The translations under genes were made by a program, and so were the position numbers. Shown here in pieces: positions 19,475 to 30,380 of a DNA stretch of 35,334 bases. Source of the stretch: Zygnema circumcarinatum (taxonomy: Eukaryota; Streptophyta; Zygnematophyceae; Zygnematales; Zygnemataceae); contig CM074804.1 in the NCBI GenBank assembly GCA_037447605.1, positions 1,288,946 to 1,324,279 of the forward strand, written 5' to 3'. The notes under the pieces are model-generated. The model saw only the letters and a list, made by a program, of their open reading frames with translations. It had not been told where the DNA came from and did no database searches. Within the stretch, counting starts at the first letter, position 1; each line of letters starts with the position of its first letter.

Positions 19475-20316
19475 CAGGGTTCGTCAAATAGGGGATTTCG
19501 GCTTAAGATAGGGGACTGTCCCCTAAATTGGTTTTGTAAAAACACGTAAATATGGACTGTACGAACGAAACCGTACACGCACGGACGAGACAGGAATACA
19601 GGAAGACAGGAATTGTTTGGGAGAAAGACGAGTTTCGAAAGAGGTTGACAGACTTTTCATTGGAAGGAATTCTTCACTGCAAACAGTTTGATAGTTTGAC
19701 CGCTCTTCGAGGGTCTCTTTGAGTAGTTTGCATCACTTCTATAGCTGTCTTGTTCAGCCTAAAACTCCTAAGGGAGTGGGACCATTTTTCATTTCATTTC
19801 TAATTTTAGTTCCTATTTCAGTTTTTCTTTTGTGACTACACCTAGAATTTCAGAGGTTATGATTTGGAATAGAGTTTTTGTGAGGAAATTTCAAGACTAT
19901 GATGGATTCTAAAGTGGTACTTGGAGTAATTAATGATGGATGGAAAAGGAAATAGAGAGCTTAGGATTGGATCTACAAAGTTTTCGAGCAATTGGGTTTT
20001 TGAATAAGCAACTATATGTTGTGATTGCCAAATGCACAGTTGTTCTAATTGATTGGTAAAATTTACCAATCTATAAGAGTCGAAGAGGTTGCACCAGTTT
20101 CTAAAGCCGTGTTGTAATACCAACAAGAAAAGTTCATATACATCATTGCTATCGTGGTTGCAAATGCAATTCATTTCCTTTTTGTTTTTAACCAAAAAAA
20201 TGCTTTTTTGGGGCTTGTGTGGTATTTAAGTTGAAATCACGTAAACTAATCTCAAAATCTTACATAAATAAGCTATTTACGATATTTAGGGGATCTCCCC
20301 TATTTGACGAACCCTG
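19475..20316. mobile_element. Non-autonomous hAT-type transposon (842 bp)
   Basis: The ends form a 21-bp perfect terminal inverted repeat beginning CAGGGTTCGTCAAATAGGGG. The element is flanked by an exact 8-bp duplication GCGATCAA at 19467-19474 and 20317-20324. The CAGGG start and 8-bp duplication are hallmarks of the hAT superfamily. Each end also has a subterminal palindrome, AGGGGACTGTCCCCT at 19510-19524 and AGGGGATCTCCCCT at 20288-20301. The interior is AT-rich and lacks a transposase; the longest frame (112 codons, minus strand) resembles nothing known to me. Perfect ends and duplication suggest a fairly recent insertion that depended on a transposase elsewhere. Confidence 0.9.
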
Positions 20317-20324
20317 GCGATCAA

Positions 20325-20548
20325 TCTTCGGTTTAGCTTTTAGTTAAGTTAAAAAGTCATTGGCTAGTTAGTCGATGCATTCAGACAGAAATGCTGACTG
20401 AAATTTCTGACTGAAACAGGATATCTCCCTTTAGTTATAAGTCACACACCGTAGTCAGTCGACAAAAGTGGCTTCAAAAATGAATTCCCTTTTACAGTAC
20501 AGTAGTTCACGCTTCCTCCGGCCCCTCTCCCACGCCCACATCAGCCAA
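20325..20548. other. Short spacer between two transposons
   Basis: It ends in a CCAAT box (20545-20549) that abuts the next element. No gene is seen. Confidence 0.3.
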
Positions 20549-20550
20549 TA

Positions 20551-20707
20551 GGGGGTGTCAGACTTAACAAAATCTTACGAAAAGCGTTACGAAAAAAAAG
20601 GTTACGAAAGTACTCCGCCGCACGAGGATCGTGATTATACTGGAGTACTCGTTCTGATGTCAAACTTACGAACACGCGTACTGAAATTTTTTAAGTCTGA
20701 CACCCCC
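20551..20707. mobile_element. MITE with 17-bp TIRs and TA duplication (157 bp)
   Basis: The ends GGGGGTGTCAGACTTAA (20551-20567) and its exact inverse (20691-20707) enclose 157 bases, flanked by TA at 20549-20550 and 20708-20709. Taking the terminal A/T as part of the element gives an AAT duplication instead, so the superfamily is not settled. The interior has GTACTCC (20610-20616) opposite GGAGTAC (20642-20648) and repeated TTACGAAA. The ends resemble those of the element at 5259-5996 (GTCAGACTT core). Confidence 0.85.
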
Positions 20708-20719
20708 TAATGACGCCAT

Positions 20720-21960
20720 TACCTTTCATGTGGGCCCCACCGTGAGTGGGACAGCCTGCCACTGCCACGTCATCCATCCGTACCGTACTCAAAAGCGCGA
20801 CCTTTCGCCCGGTTCCGGCGCAGTCCAGCCAATCAGAAACGGAGCTCGCAAGTGCAAGCCAGCCGCGACAGCGCTTTTTGCCGCGTGTCCACCGTCGATC
20901 TCGAAGTCACACGTGGCACGGGGACCGTCGATTGTCGCCAGCTGGCAGAACGCCAGTGGCAGTCCAGATGGTTCGCGACAAAAATGTACAGATCAGCCGA
21001 AGCGACAGAAGTGACTTTTTTGAGCGCCTGCGTGGAAGCCGCAGAGGGCGGTCACAAACGTCCCCACACGTGTAATGGAGGATGTGGATTGGTTCTGCGA
21101 CCCGTCAGGGGCACGCGATTGGTCCACGTCAGCTCATGGCGATATTTGCGCGCGGGCGGTTGGCGGCGGCAGGTCGCTTCGCGCTAGAAACTACCGGACC
21201 AGATATCGCCTCCCCGCGGTGCGGCCCGCCGGGGGACGTTCAGGGATGCCACGTGGGCAAATCGGAGCTTGCCACGTCGGATTCGCCACCGCATAAGGAC
21301 ATCTTTCCAGTTCAGCGGACCACACGCGTAATTGGGAATTTCCGCGGACCGTCCGGCGGTCAGGACAAAGAAAAGTTGGATTTTACTGTACCTGGAAGGT
21401 ACGAGTGGAGACGGAACCTACTGGGGGAGGTCGTATCTCCGTCCGCGTCGCCCGACACGCCACGTATGTGAAATTTCTTTTTGACAGCTCGGCTTCCTGC
21501 CCATTGCAGCCTTCGGGCAGGAACAAAATAGTTTGGACCAATCACGGGCTGCCAACGCCTGCGAGCCGCCGCGTCCGCTTCCATCCGTACAGCTGGCAGT
21601 GACCACATTCAAACCCCGTGAAAGATTCCTTCTCAGATGTGCCTCCCCCGGGTATGACCTCCTTTTAGTGGGGCCTCCCCCGGGTGCGCCTTCCCCCTGG
21701 TCCGACGGGACATTATCGCGAGCCGCCCGGCCGGCCAGTCGCGCTCTGACGCGCGGGCGGACCGCCCGAGACTGGAAAGGGTACTCCGCTAAAGTCAATC
21801 GGATTCAAATTCCACTTTGCGGAGTACGAGTTCAGGTAGTCTCGCCCGCCGCGAGAGGCGCCTTCCGGGCGGGCGTGTCGCCGCTCGAACCGTCCCCGGA
21901 AAGCGCCGGCCGGCACGTTTTGGACCGCCGGCCGGCAGCGCGCCTCGGCCAGGCCGGCCT
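20720..21960 (+). promoter_or_regulatory. Promoter-like region of the acidic-protein gene
   Basis: CCAAT boxes occur near 20828 and 21538. G-boxes are at 20910-20915, 21067-21072 and 21250-21255, with further CCACGTC motifs. A hairpin of GTACTCCGCTAAAGT (21781-21795) with ACTTTGCGGAGTAC (21814-21827) lies in the GC-rich part, and GGCCGGC palindromes follow. Long frames here, such as the one at 21533-21976, have biased GC-driven composition and no recognisable domain. Confidence 0.45.
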
Positions 21961-21989
21961 TAAAACGACTCCTTGAAAAGGAGCCTTAT

Positions 21990-22146
21990 AGCGAGAGAGA
22001 GGTAGGTTAGAGGGAGAGGGAGAGGGAGGCAGATAGAGGGAGTGAGATAGAGGGAGGGAAACGGAGAGGGAGAGGGAGATCGAGGGAGGGAGAGGCAGAG
22101 AGAGAGGGAGGAGCGAGTGGGAGAGAAGGGAAGGAGAGGGGGTGAG
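21990..22146 (+). repeat. GA-rich leader of the acidic-protein gene
   Basis: GAGAGGGA repeats run up to the ATG at 22147. Unlike the aminotransferase and paralogue 2 leaders, the sense strand is purine here. Confidence 0.75.
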
Positions 22147-23208
22147 ATGGAGCACACTTGTGAGAAGAGAGGGAGAGAGGTGGTGCTGTGGGGAGGCAGA
22201 GTGGAGGCGGGTGAGGGAGAGGGCGACGACGGAGGCGTGCGGAAGAAAATAAGGGCGGCGGAGGCGGAGCTGCTCGAGGAGGGGGCCGAGAGGGAGAGCG
22301 TGGACGGGGCCGCGCTGGAGTGGGTCATGGACTACCTTGAGAGCGACCTGCAGGCGGAGCTGGAGGAGGAGGGAGAGGGAGAGGGAGAGGAGTTTGGTGC
22401 GGATTTTGAGGAGCTTGAGCTGCAAACCATTGGATGGGGAGAGGGAGAGCTGCTGCTTGACGACAGTGAGAGTGATGTGCCTGAGGAGGGGGAAGGAGAG
22501 GCCGATGGCGAGGGAGAGGGCGAGGCGGAGGGGGTGGAAGAAGGAGAAGGGGCGGCTGAGGGAGAGGGAGTAGAAGAGGGAGACGGAGAGGCGGAGGGAG
22601 AGAGAGTGGGAACTGCGGGAGAGGAAGAGGGGGACGAGTGCTGCTCGCACGGATGTGGAGCGAGGCTGTGTGCGGGCGAGGAGGTAGAGAGAGGGAGCGA
22701 GAGAGAGGGAGAGTGCGGGAGGAAAGGCCTGGTGAAGCCATCGGAAATCTACTTCGGATACCTCCTAGAAGCTTCTGACGACCAGCTCGGCATCCCCCCC
22801 AGCCCGAGCGGGCTCTCCGACACATCCTCCCTCCTACAAACCCATCGAGAGGGAGGCAGGGACATGGCGGTCTCCTCTCTCTCACCTCCCTCTCCTTCCC
22901 CTGTTAGCGCTCCCATTCAGTCGGTGTTGTGGGACGAGCAGGAGGGCTCCACGGTGTCGGAAGGAGTGTATGAGGTGGAGGAGGAGGAAAGCTGCGGAGG
23001 GAGGCACCTGCAGGAGGCTTTCATGGAGCGCTGCAGAGCGAGCGGGAGGTGGGAAAGCTGCGCAGAAGGAGAGTCGGGCGAGGACTTAGGGTTTGTGCTG
23101 GACGCGGCGTCGTGCATGGATGTGGATCTTCTGGAACTTAACTTTGGGTCCGTGCTGGATTCGGAGGCGGAGGGGGCGCTGCGGCCTTTGGTTACGCATG
23201 CGGCTTGA
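22147..23208 (+). CDS. Glu/Gly-rich acidic protein of unknown function (353 aa, intronless)
   Basis: The first in-frame ATG is at 22147; the frame runs to TGA at 23206-23208 without an intron. Residues 70-160 are dominated by Glu and Gly from a GA-rich microsatellite-like sequence that continues from the leader. Outside this are ordered-looking segments: residues 56-70 (ALEWVMDYLESDLQA), 197-222 containing KPSEIYFGYLLEASDDQLG and then IPPSPSG, and 311-335 (LGFVLDAASCMDVDLLELNF). A conserved EASDDxLGIPPS-like motif is reminiscent of small plant nuclear proteins, but I cannot name a family. There is no signal peptide or membrane segment. The coherent non-repeat segments argue for a real gene; the repeat part may vary in length. 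Confidence 0.6.
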   Translation: MEHTCEKRGREVVLWGGRVEAGEGEGDDGGVRKKIRAAEAELLEEGAERESVDGAALEWVMDYLESDLQAELEEEGEGEGEEFGADFEELELQTIGWGEGELLLDDSESDVPEEGEGEADGEGEGEAEGVEEGEGAAEGEGVEEGDGEAEGERVGTAGEEEGDECCSHGCGARLCAGEEVERGSEREGECGRKGLVKPSEIYFGYLLEASDDQLGIPPSPSGLSDTSSLLQTHREGGRDMAVSSLSPPSPSPVSAPIQSVLWDEQEGSTVSEGVYEVEEEESCGGRHLQEAFMERCRASGRWESCAEGESGEDLGFVLDAASCMDVDLLELNFGSVLDSEAEGALRPLVTHAA

Positions 23209-23700
23209 AGGGGAGGGGGAGAGGAGGGGAGCGTGGCTCGCGCTGCTTGTAGGGTTAGGGTTCCTCTTGCTTTCTCAGAAGGGGACTGCTGTGTATTTGA
23301 TGAGTTACAAAAATTGTATGGAAGTGTACAGATTTGAACTGGATATGGAGAAAGAGAGGAAACAAGATCAGAGTCAATGATTCAATTGTAGGAAATGCTA
23401 GCGCAAAATTTGAAAAGTGAAGAGGCAGGTCTCGAAAAGATTGGATCAATTTTTTAGGGTTAGTATTTGCATAGGCCCGGAGCAGCAGCAGCAGCAGCAG
23501 TTATGTACAGGCGTGCAGATGTGGAAGGTTCTTTTATTTGATGTGATGAAGTACTTGGTAGATGGAACAAAGAAGAAGACAAAAGCTGTGCAGCTTCGCT
23601 AATGAAAATTAGGTAGCCCCCATTGGTTGATTCGTTCTAAGCCGCCTCTCTGTTGTGTGATATGGATGCATGAATTGTCGATGCTCCTGATGGATTGTAG
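23209..23700 (+). other. 3' region of the acidic-protein gene with telo-box and CAG repeat
   Basis: TAGGGTTAGGGTT at about 23252-23264 is a telo-box-like motif. A CAG/AGC repeat of about seven units is at 23480-23500. The rest is AT-richer sequence with no gene. Confidence 0.4.
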
Positions 23701-25258
23701 CAGGGAAAACTTCTATGCGTGTAGACTTTGCAAAGTGCTGCAGTGCACATATGGTCTGCTTTTGTTGTCCAAGATGGATTAGTCGGTCTACAGAATACGT
23801 GTCGTGCTGAGCCGGGTAGTCGTAACGTCGCGAGTGTTCCGCAATGCCACGTTGAAGGTGAGACGGGCCATGGAAGCTACTTTTCTGAGTTGGCCTCTCT
23901 CGCTCATTCTTCCTCTCTATTTCCCTCCCCTTCCCCCTCGCTCCTACCCACCTACCTCCACCCCTCCGAAACTGCCACTCGCTCTATCGCCTCTCACGGC
24001 CTCTCGCCTTTCACTTCTCTGTCGCGAGTATGCTTGTGGGAGTCAGTTACGGAAGGCTAAAAAAGTATAGAGAACTGTCTCTTCAAAATGCTGGACTCTC
24101 TCCCACTCCCTCTCCCTCTTCTACTCACTTTAGCTCTCTCATAGCAACCTCCTCTCCTCTCACGCGGAAAAGATTCCGCGTGAGAGGGGACATTTGCGCG
24201 AAAAAGTGAAAGGGGGAGAGTGAAAGAGTAAGACGTAGTGAGAAGGAGAGAGATGTCGAGGTATGTCTTTTTCTTCCTCATTCATCCGACAGCCTTCTCT
24301 CTCTCCCGTGACTGGCAGCACGAGAGAGGGAGAGAAAAGCTGCCGCGCGAGGAGAGAGAAAGGCAGCCTGCCGTGAGCGAAAACTACATGAAAACGAGGG
24401 GGGGGGGGAGAGAAAATAAGACAGTGTGAGAGAGTGGCAACCTTACCACTCTTTTCCCCCTTCAGTTGGAAGCTTTCTCGCCCTCTCCCTTCTTCTCCCT
24501 CTCTCCCTATGCCTCTCCCTCTCCCTCTCCCTCTCGCTCTCTCTCCCTCGGCCTCTCCCTCACTGCCACGGAGAGATGGCGAGAAAACGGGACAGGACGA
24601 AACATTCTTACATTGACTACACTTTGCTTCGCTCGCCTATCTGTTCCTAAGGGTTCGTGCAGCCACCGGCCGCCCCACCAGCCTCCAACGCTCGCTGCTT
24701 CCTGCGCGAAGCGCCGCCATGGCTCAAGAAGGCGGCCGGCCGCCCGCCCGCGCGCCGTCCTCCTCGTCTCAGCCAATCGTCGCAGGTCCGCCAGCCAATG
24801 GCGTGCACAGCTCGTGAGGAGGATCAGAAAAACGAGCATGATGGGACTAGATGGGTACAGCATACTCAAGTAGTGAGTGCTGCTTTTGAAGAGAGGGAAT
24901 TGGGCTTGACCTCACGATGGCGATGCCATCAAAGGGACGGGGACAAAACCAACATGGGAAACCACGAGGAACCGGTCACAAAGGACCTAGGGAGAAAAGA
25001 AACAAACCAATGAGCTGAAGTCTGTTCCTAGACACTACTACAGATTTCCGATTAAGAACCAATTCTAAATCAGGAATTCGGCTATGGCAAAGCAAAATTT
25101 AACTTTACTGCAACACGCAAGAAAACCAACACAAATGTGAGTTCTGAAAAAAAATAACATATATTTGCGTGTTATGTAAATTTACATGGTTCAACACTGT
25201 ACATCAGGATTCAATGTCTCAAGAAAATAGGGACTCTGTAGAAGATCGTTTCCTACTT
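23701..25258. other. Intergenic DNA with hairpin and promoter-like GC block
   Basis: Pyrimidine/purine blocks alternate (23895-24030, 24090-24430, 24470-24560). A perfect 14-bp hairpin with a 4-base loop lies at 24156-24187. At 24655-24830 a GC-rich block has GGCCGGCC and two CCAAT motifs (cagccaatcg, cagccaatgg), which look promoter-like, but no following gene was identified. Frames through this block on both strands lack recognisable domains. Confidence 0.35.
24156..24187. repeat. Perfect 14-bp inverted repeat (hairpin)
   Basis: CCTCTCACGCGGAA pairs exactly with TTCCGCGTGAGAGG across the loop AAGA. The surrounding CT then GA composition allows a looser, longer foldback. Confidence 0.8.
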
Positions 25259-25628
25259 CACCCCCTCCCTCTCTTCTCTCCCACCTTCTCTTTCACCTCT
25301 CTCATCTCTCCCTCTCACCCTCTCCTCTCTCGCCTCTCCCTCTATCCTCACCTCTCCCTCACCTTGTCCCTCTCCTTTCTCACCTCTCATCTCAACTCCC
25401 TCATGTTTCCTATCCCTCCTCACACCCCTCTTATCCCCCCTTTCCTCTCTCCGCCTCACCCTCTCCCCTCTCTCCTCTCTCCTCCCTCCATACTTCTCTC
25501 TACCTCTCCTCTTCTCTCACCTTTCTCCTGTCCTAACTTCTCACCCCTCCTCCCCTCTATTCTAGCTCACGTCTCACCCCTTTCCCCTCTCCTCACACAC
25601 CTCTCTCCTCCCTCCCCTCTCCCTCAGT
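25259..25628. repeat. Pyrimidine-rich tract beyond the hydrolase stop codon
   Basis: CTCTCC/CACCCT-type sequence on + equals a polypurine tract on the sense strand of the minus-strand hydrolase gene. It begins directly after the stop codon and is probably 3' UTR and flank. Confidence 0.7.
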
Positions 25629-28600
25629 TCACTCCTCTCCCCTCTCACCCCTCCCTTCTCTCCTCTCAGCTCTCCCCCCCAGCGAGGGGAAGTAGCAGTC
25701 TATGTCGACGGCTTCCAGAATGTCCTCAAGGCTGGCAGTGTACGAGGAGTGGCCCCTCTTCAGGAGGGGGGTCAGGTCGATCTGCAAATGCCACATACCC
25801 GAATAAAGACAAGGAGGAAAAAAGAAAGGCAAGAATGTACTACATGTATATACTGCAGCAGATTTCATGGGCTGGATTGCTACAGTATATGTGGTTTTCT
25901 GGGATCTTTTATTAGTCCTCATCCTCATCCCTACATCCACCTACGTATCCTCGCCCACTCCTTCCGCTCCCTCCCACTCTTTGCCCTCCTCACCTCTCCA
26001 TTCCCTCCTTCCATTCCCCCATCAAAGACGTTTACTTGAGCTCTCTCATACACATGAATAGAAACAGGAAAAGGTCGCAAGGAGAAGGCGAAAGGAGCGA
26101 GGGAGAGGGAGTGGACGAGAGAGAGGGAGGGCAGGTGCAAACATTTTCAATGCCGGGAGAGGCGACCCTCTGGATGCCCGCCACTCCTGACCTCAGAAAG
26201 CTGCAGCCGAAAACAACCTCTCACAATTTCAAATTTAAAGTGTCGCCCACTTTCAGAAAAAGTAAAAAATAAAAGGACGCGGGGGGGGGGGCGTCCCCAA
26301 GCATTGCAAATGAATTTCTTTTCTTGAACTCCTAATGCAAAAAGTGATTATCACAAACGAGGCTTTCGGACTTAGAAAAGCTTCAGACATTGGAATCCGA
26401 AATCAGTACACTCTTTCCCAAGAGATAAATAGTAGCAGCGAAATAAATAGTACTTAGTTCAAAAACACATGACATATTGACTAGTTCAGGTCTAAACCCC
26501 CCTAGTGACGTTCCTGCATTCCCGTGGAAGGTTCCAGATCTTAAAAAGGGATACACAACTTCAGTGGTTAAACTGTACAGTCTGCATTGGAAATTCAGCC
26601 CTGCCAGGGAGAGGGACACAAGCACGGGAGAGGGAATGGAGAAAGAGAGAGGGAATGGAGAAAGAGAGAGGGAATGGAGAAAGAGAGAGGGAATGGAGAA
26701 AGAGAGAGGGAAAGAAGGAGATAGCGAAGAGGGGGCGGGTGGAAGAAAATGGCAGAAGTGTGTGTGAGAGAGAAGGAGGAGGGTGGGGAGAGAGAGAGAG
26801 GGAGAGAGAGAGAGAGAGTGCCTGGTGCGGTAGAGCAGCCCGAGAGTCCAGTCATTGCTGCAGAACCCGTTCACAAACCGCCCTGCCACCACCTGCTCCG
26901 AAAACAAAAAACCTTCAACCTCAAAACTTTCCATTCAACCCCAAACTGACCACATCCAACCCGAGGGGGAGGGGAAGGGGGAAGAGGGGGGGGAAGAGGG
27001 GGAAGAGGGGGAGGGGGAGGGGAGGGGAGGGAGGGAGGGAGGGGAGGGGAGGGAGGGAGGGAGGGAGGGAGGGAGGGAGGGAGGGAGGGAGGGAGGGAGA
27101 GAGAGAGAGAGGAGAGTGTGTGAGAAAGAGGAAGCGAGAGAGTCCGACCTTTCGCAAAGCAGCCCAGCGCTCATCCCGTGCGGGAACCGGAGCGCCCAAC
27201 AGCACCACCCTCTCCACCAGCCCGCCTGCACATCCATCTGGCCCTCACTGTGAGGGAGGGACAGGAACCGAGAGAGAGGGAAGGAGAGGAGAGAGAGTAA
27301 AGGCAGGAGTGGGAGAGGGAGGAGAGTTGAGAGGACGTATGAATTGGTTCAAGTGTTGGTTGCTCACTTTCGCCCTTCTTTGCCAGTTGGTGAAGGCACG
27401 AAAAAATGACCCGAGCCCCCATAGAGTAGCCTAGAAGCGTGACAGGCCTGCACGGAGGTCGATGAGGGAGGGGGACAGAGCGAAGCGACAGAGGGTGGGA
27501 GGGAGGTGGAGGACGAGGGAGAAGGAGAGGGGGAGAGGAGGGGGGAACGGAGAGAGAGGTGGGACGAGATAGAGTGGGAGAGAAGGGGGGAGGAAAAGAG
27601 AAAGAGAGTGAGAGAGAAGGGGGTGTGCAAGTTATACAGGGAGGACGAGGAAGACAACAGCCCTATCTCTGACACTCACAACCGTCTCTATGTTTTTTCT
27701 GCTTGTAAAAACACAAGGTATAGCCGAGAAGTCAAAATTAGCTCCGCAGTTTTGGAGGCAGATGGAGGCAGAGGGTGCACGGCCTGCATGTGAGGAGCAC
27801 CTATCGCCATGGATGCGCTTCACGAGAACATCGGCGAGGAGGGTGCCGGCCTTGTCGGACCTGCACGAAAGAACGCTCTTGTGGAGGGTCAGTATAGTAT
27901 GCACAGGGTGGTTAGAGTGAGAGAGTGAGGAGAGAGAGTGAGAGAGAGGGAGACAGAGAGAGAGGGGGGGGGAGATAGAGAGGATGGGGAATGGGCAGGG
28001 GGTGGGGAGGGGGAGGGGAACGGGGAGGGGAAAAGGGAGTCCGAGGGAGAGCGAGAGGTAGAGCGAGTTTGAGAGGAAGAAAGAAGGGCAGAAGCAGAAG
28101 GAGAGGTGGAAGGACGGAGGGACGGAGAATGAGGTGGGAATAGCGGGCGGGGAAGAGAGGGAGAGAATGAGGGACAGGGAGAAAGAGAGAAAGGGAAAGA
28201 GAGCGAGAGGGGGAGAGAGATGGGCAGAAGAAGAAGGAGAGTGAAAGGGAGCGAGAGAGCGTCCGAACCTATCAACCGCTAGTGTCCAGCGACTGTCAAT
28301 CATGTTAGTGGCAGAGACGAGGGCGAGGGGCCAAGCCATGGCTGTGAGCAGCGTGGAAAGCACTGTGAGCATGGCGCCCTGAGTCATGGCCTTCTGGATA
28401 ATGGCTGCATGCATGGCCCATGATCATTGCCCCACACCACGCAGTCAGTTAAAGGTTTCAGACACATTTTGAGTTCACAAAGTGGAGCTGAACATAATCA
28501 TTACGTCCACCATACCGTCCCTTCTTTCAGGATATAAGTTCATTTATTTTTACGGATTCAAGGCGGGCGTTAAAAAGCTCTATTTGGGGCGCTGGAATGA

Positions 28601-30259
28601 GGGTGAGAGAGGGACGCACTGTTTCGAAGCATGTCCTCGAGATCGGACGAGAGGGGGATAAGATGCTTGCTTTCATACATGAGGGCATACCTACAAAGGC
28701 CGCCCCTTCAAGGGAAATGTTAACGGGTTGGTGAAATCATTTCAATCCAAACCTTTGTAACTTTCAAAGAAAATCCCAGGTAATCTCTGGTATTTCGATG
28801 TAAAAGAAAACGTTTTTCAAATCAGGATCCATGAAGAGTTCATGGGTACTATGAACCCTCTCGCTCTCCCTTCTGTTCTTTCGACGTCCTCCTCTTCCCC
28901 CCCTGCTCTCTCTCTCTCTCTCTCTCTCCCTCTCTCCGCTCGTTATCCTTCGAAACATTGCTATAAGAGCTTCGGAATTCTTACGATTCCAGGTCAGGAC
29001 CTAACTCTCCCCACGGTTCCGTGAATTCGCTGACATCGTGGACATATCCCGATATGCAAACTGCCACAGAGAGTCGCTGAAAAACAACAACAACAGCTAT
29101 TTATCAAAATTTTCAAATTAAGGCAAAAGAAGCGGAGGAAAATTGACATTCGAAAAATAAAGATAATAAAGACACCAATCATTCTCACATTTTGTTCTTC
29201 CCGAAGTGCACTTAAGCTTCAAGAAGCCCAATGTTCAAGAAGCTTGAGTACTTCATTTTTTTCGTGAGAAGCTCTATGATGCCAACAATGTTATTAATTT
29301 CTAAATATATTCAAGAAAATCATGGTTTCCGGACAAGTAAAACTGACCGGTCGAAAAGTTTTTGCCAACTCCTTCCCCCTCTCTCTACGCTTCATCGACG
29401 AGCCCCATTTCCAACTCCTCTTCCTTTGCGGTACTTTCGACCCGTCCTTTGCTGAGGAATCCTCAAGGCCTTGTCTAGAAATATTCTCATTTCTGAACCC
29501 CCCGCCTGTTTCTACTGGTGTATTTCTATTTCCGCTCTTCCATTCCGACTCATATTCAACTCTCGCATCTCCCATTCTTGCAGATCTCCCGTCTCCGCTA
29601 CTATCCCCTTGGTCCTCTCCTAGTGTTGAACCTTGTGCCTCTCCCTCTCTCTCCCTCTCTCTTCCCTCTCTTGCAAGTACAGCCTCAGGTTCTGCTCCCA
29701 GTTTAATAAATTCAAACTCCTCGACATCTCCCATTCTGCGGGACATCTTGTAGCCGGCCAATCCGGCTCCCCCAGCTGTACGCTCCTCCCACATAAAATT
29801 TGTGAGCAGCTGTCTAGAGGGCCCTATTCTTGCCATCTATGAATATGAAGACGAGCGTAGACCTAGACGAGGAAATGAGAAAGGTTGTAACCAATGGGAA
29901 AGAAGAACCCAAAAGATACTAACAATCAACAACAACAAATCGGTGCCCTGTGTCAACCCCACGATTCAACTCTTTGTATTGGAGTATATCTTGTTATTTT
30001 TTTGCAGAGTAAAACATGGGTCAGAGGCTGCCCGTGTGTACCTCCAAAGGCACTGATGACGGCGGCGGAGGACCCGGCCACAGTGACTGCCCCGGCGAGG
30101 GCAGTCCCCAGGAGGGGGACCGCGGTAAAGGCAGGGCTCACGGCTGCGAGTCCTGCCGCTATGGCGGGTGCAGCCAGACCTGCACCAACCCTAGCACAGG
30201 CTGAGGGAGGGAGAGGGGGAAGGGGAGGGGGATGGGGAGAGACGGGGGAGAGAGAGGGA

Positions 30260-30299
<40 letters not shown>

Positions 30300-30315
30300 A
30301 AAGAGAGAGAGAGAG

Positions 30316-30380
<65 letters not shown>

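Noticed and set aside
21533-21976. 147-codon frame upstream of the acidic-protein gene
   Set aside because: GC-driven Pro/Arg/Ala composition, overlap with a hairpin and promoter-like motifs, and no recognisable domain.
24507-24873. Overlapping frames on both strands in a GC block
   Set aside because: Both strands are open because of GC bias; CCAAT motifs suggest regulatory DNA, and neither product resembles a family.
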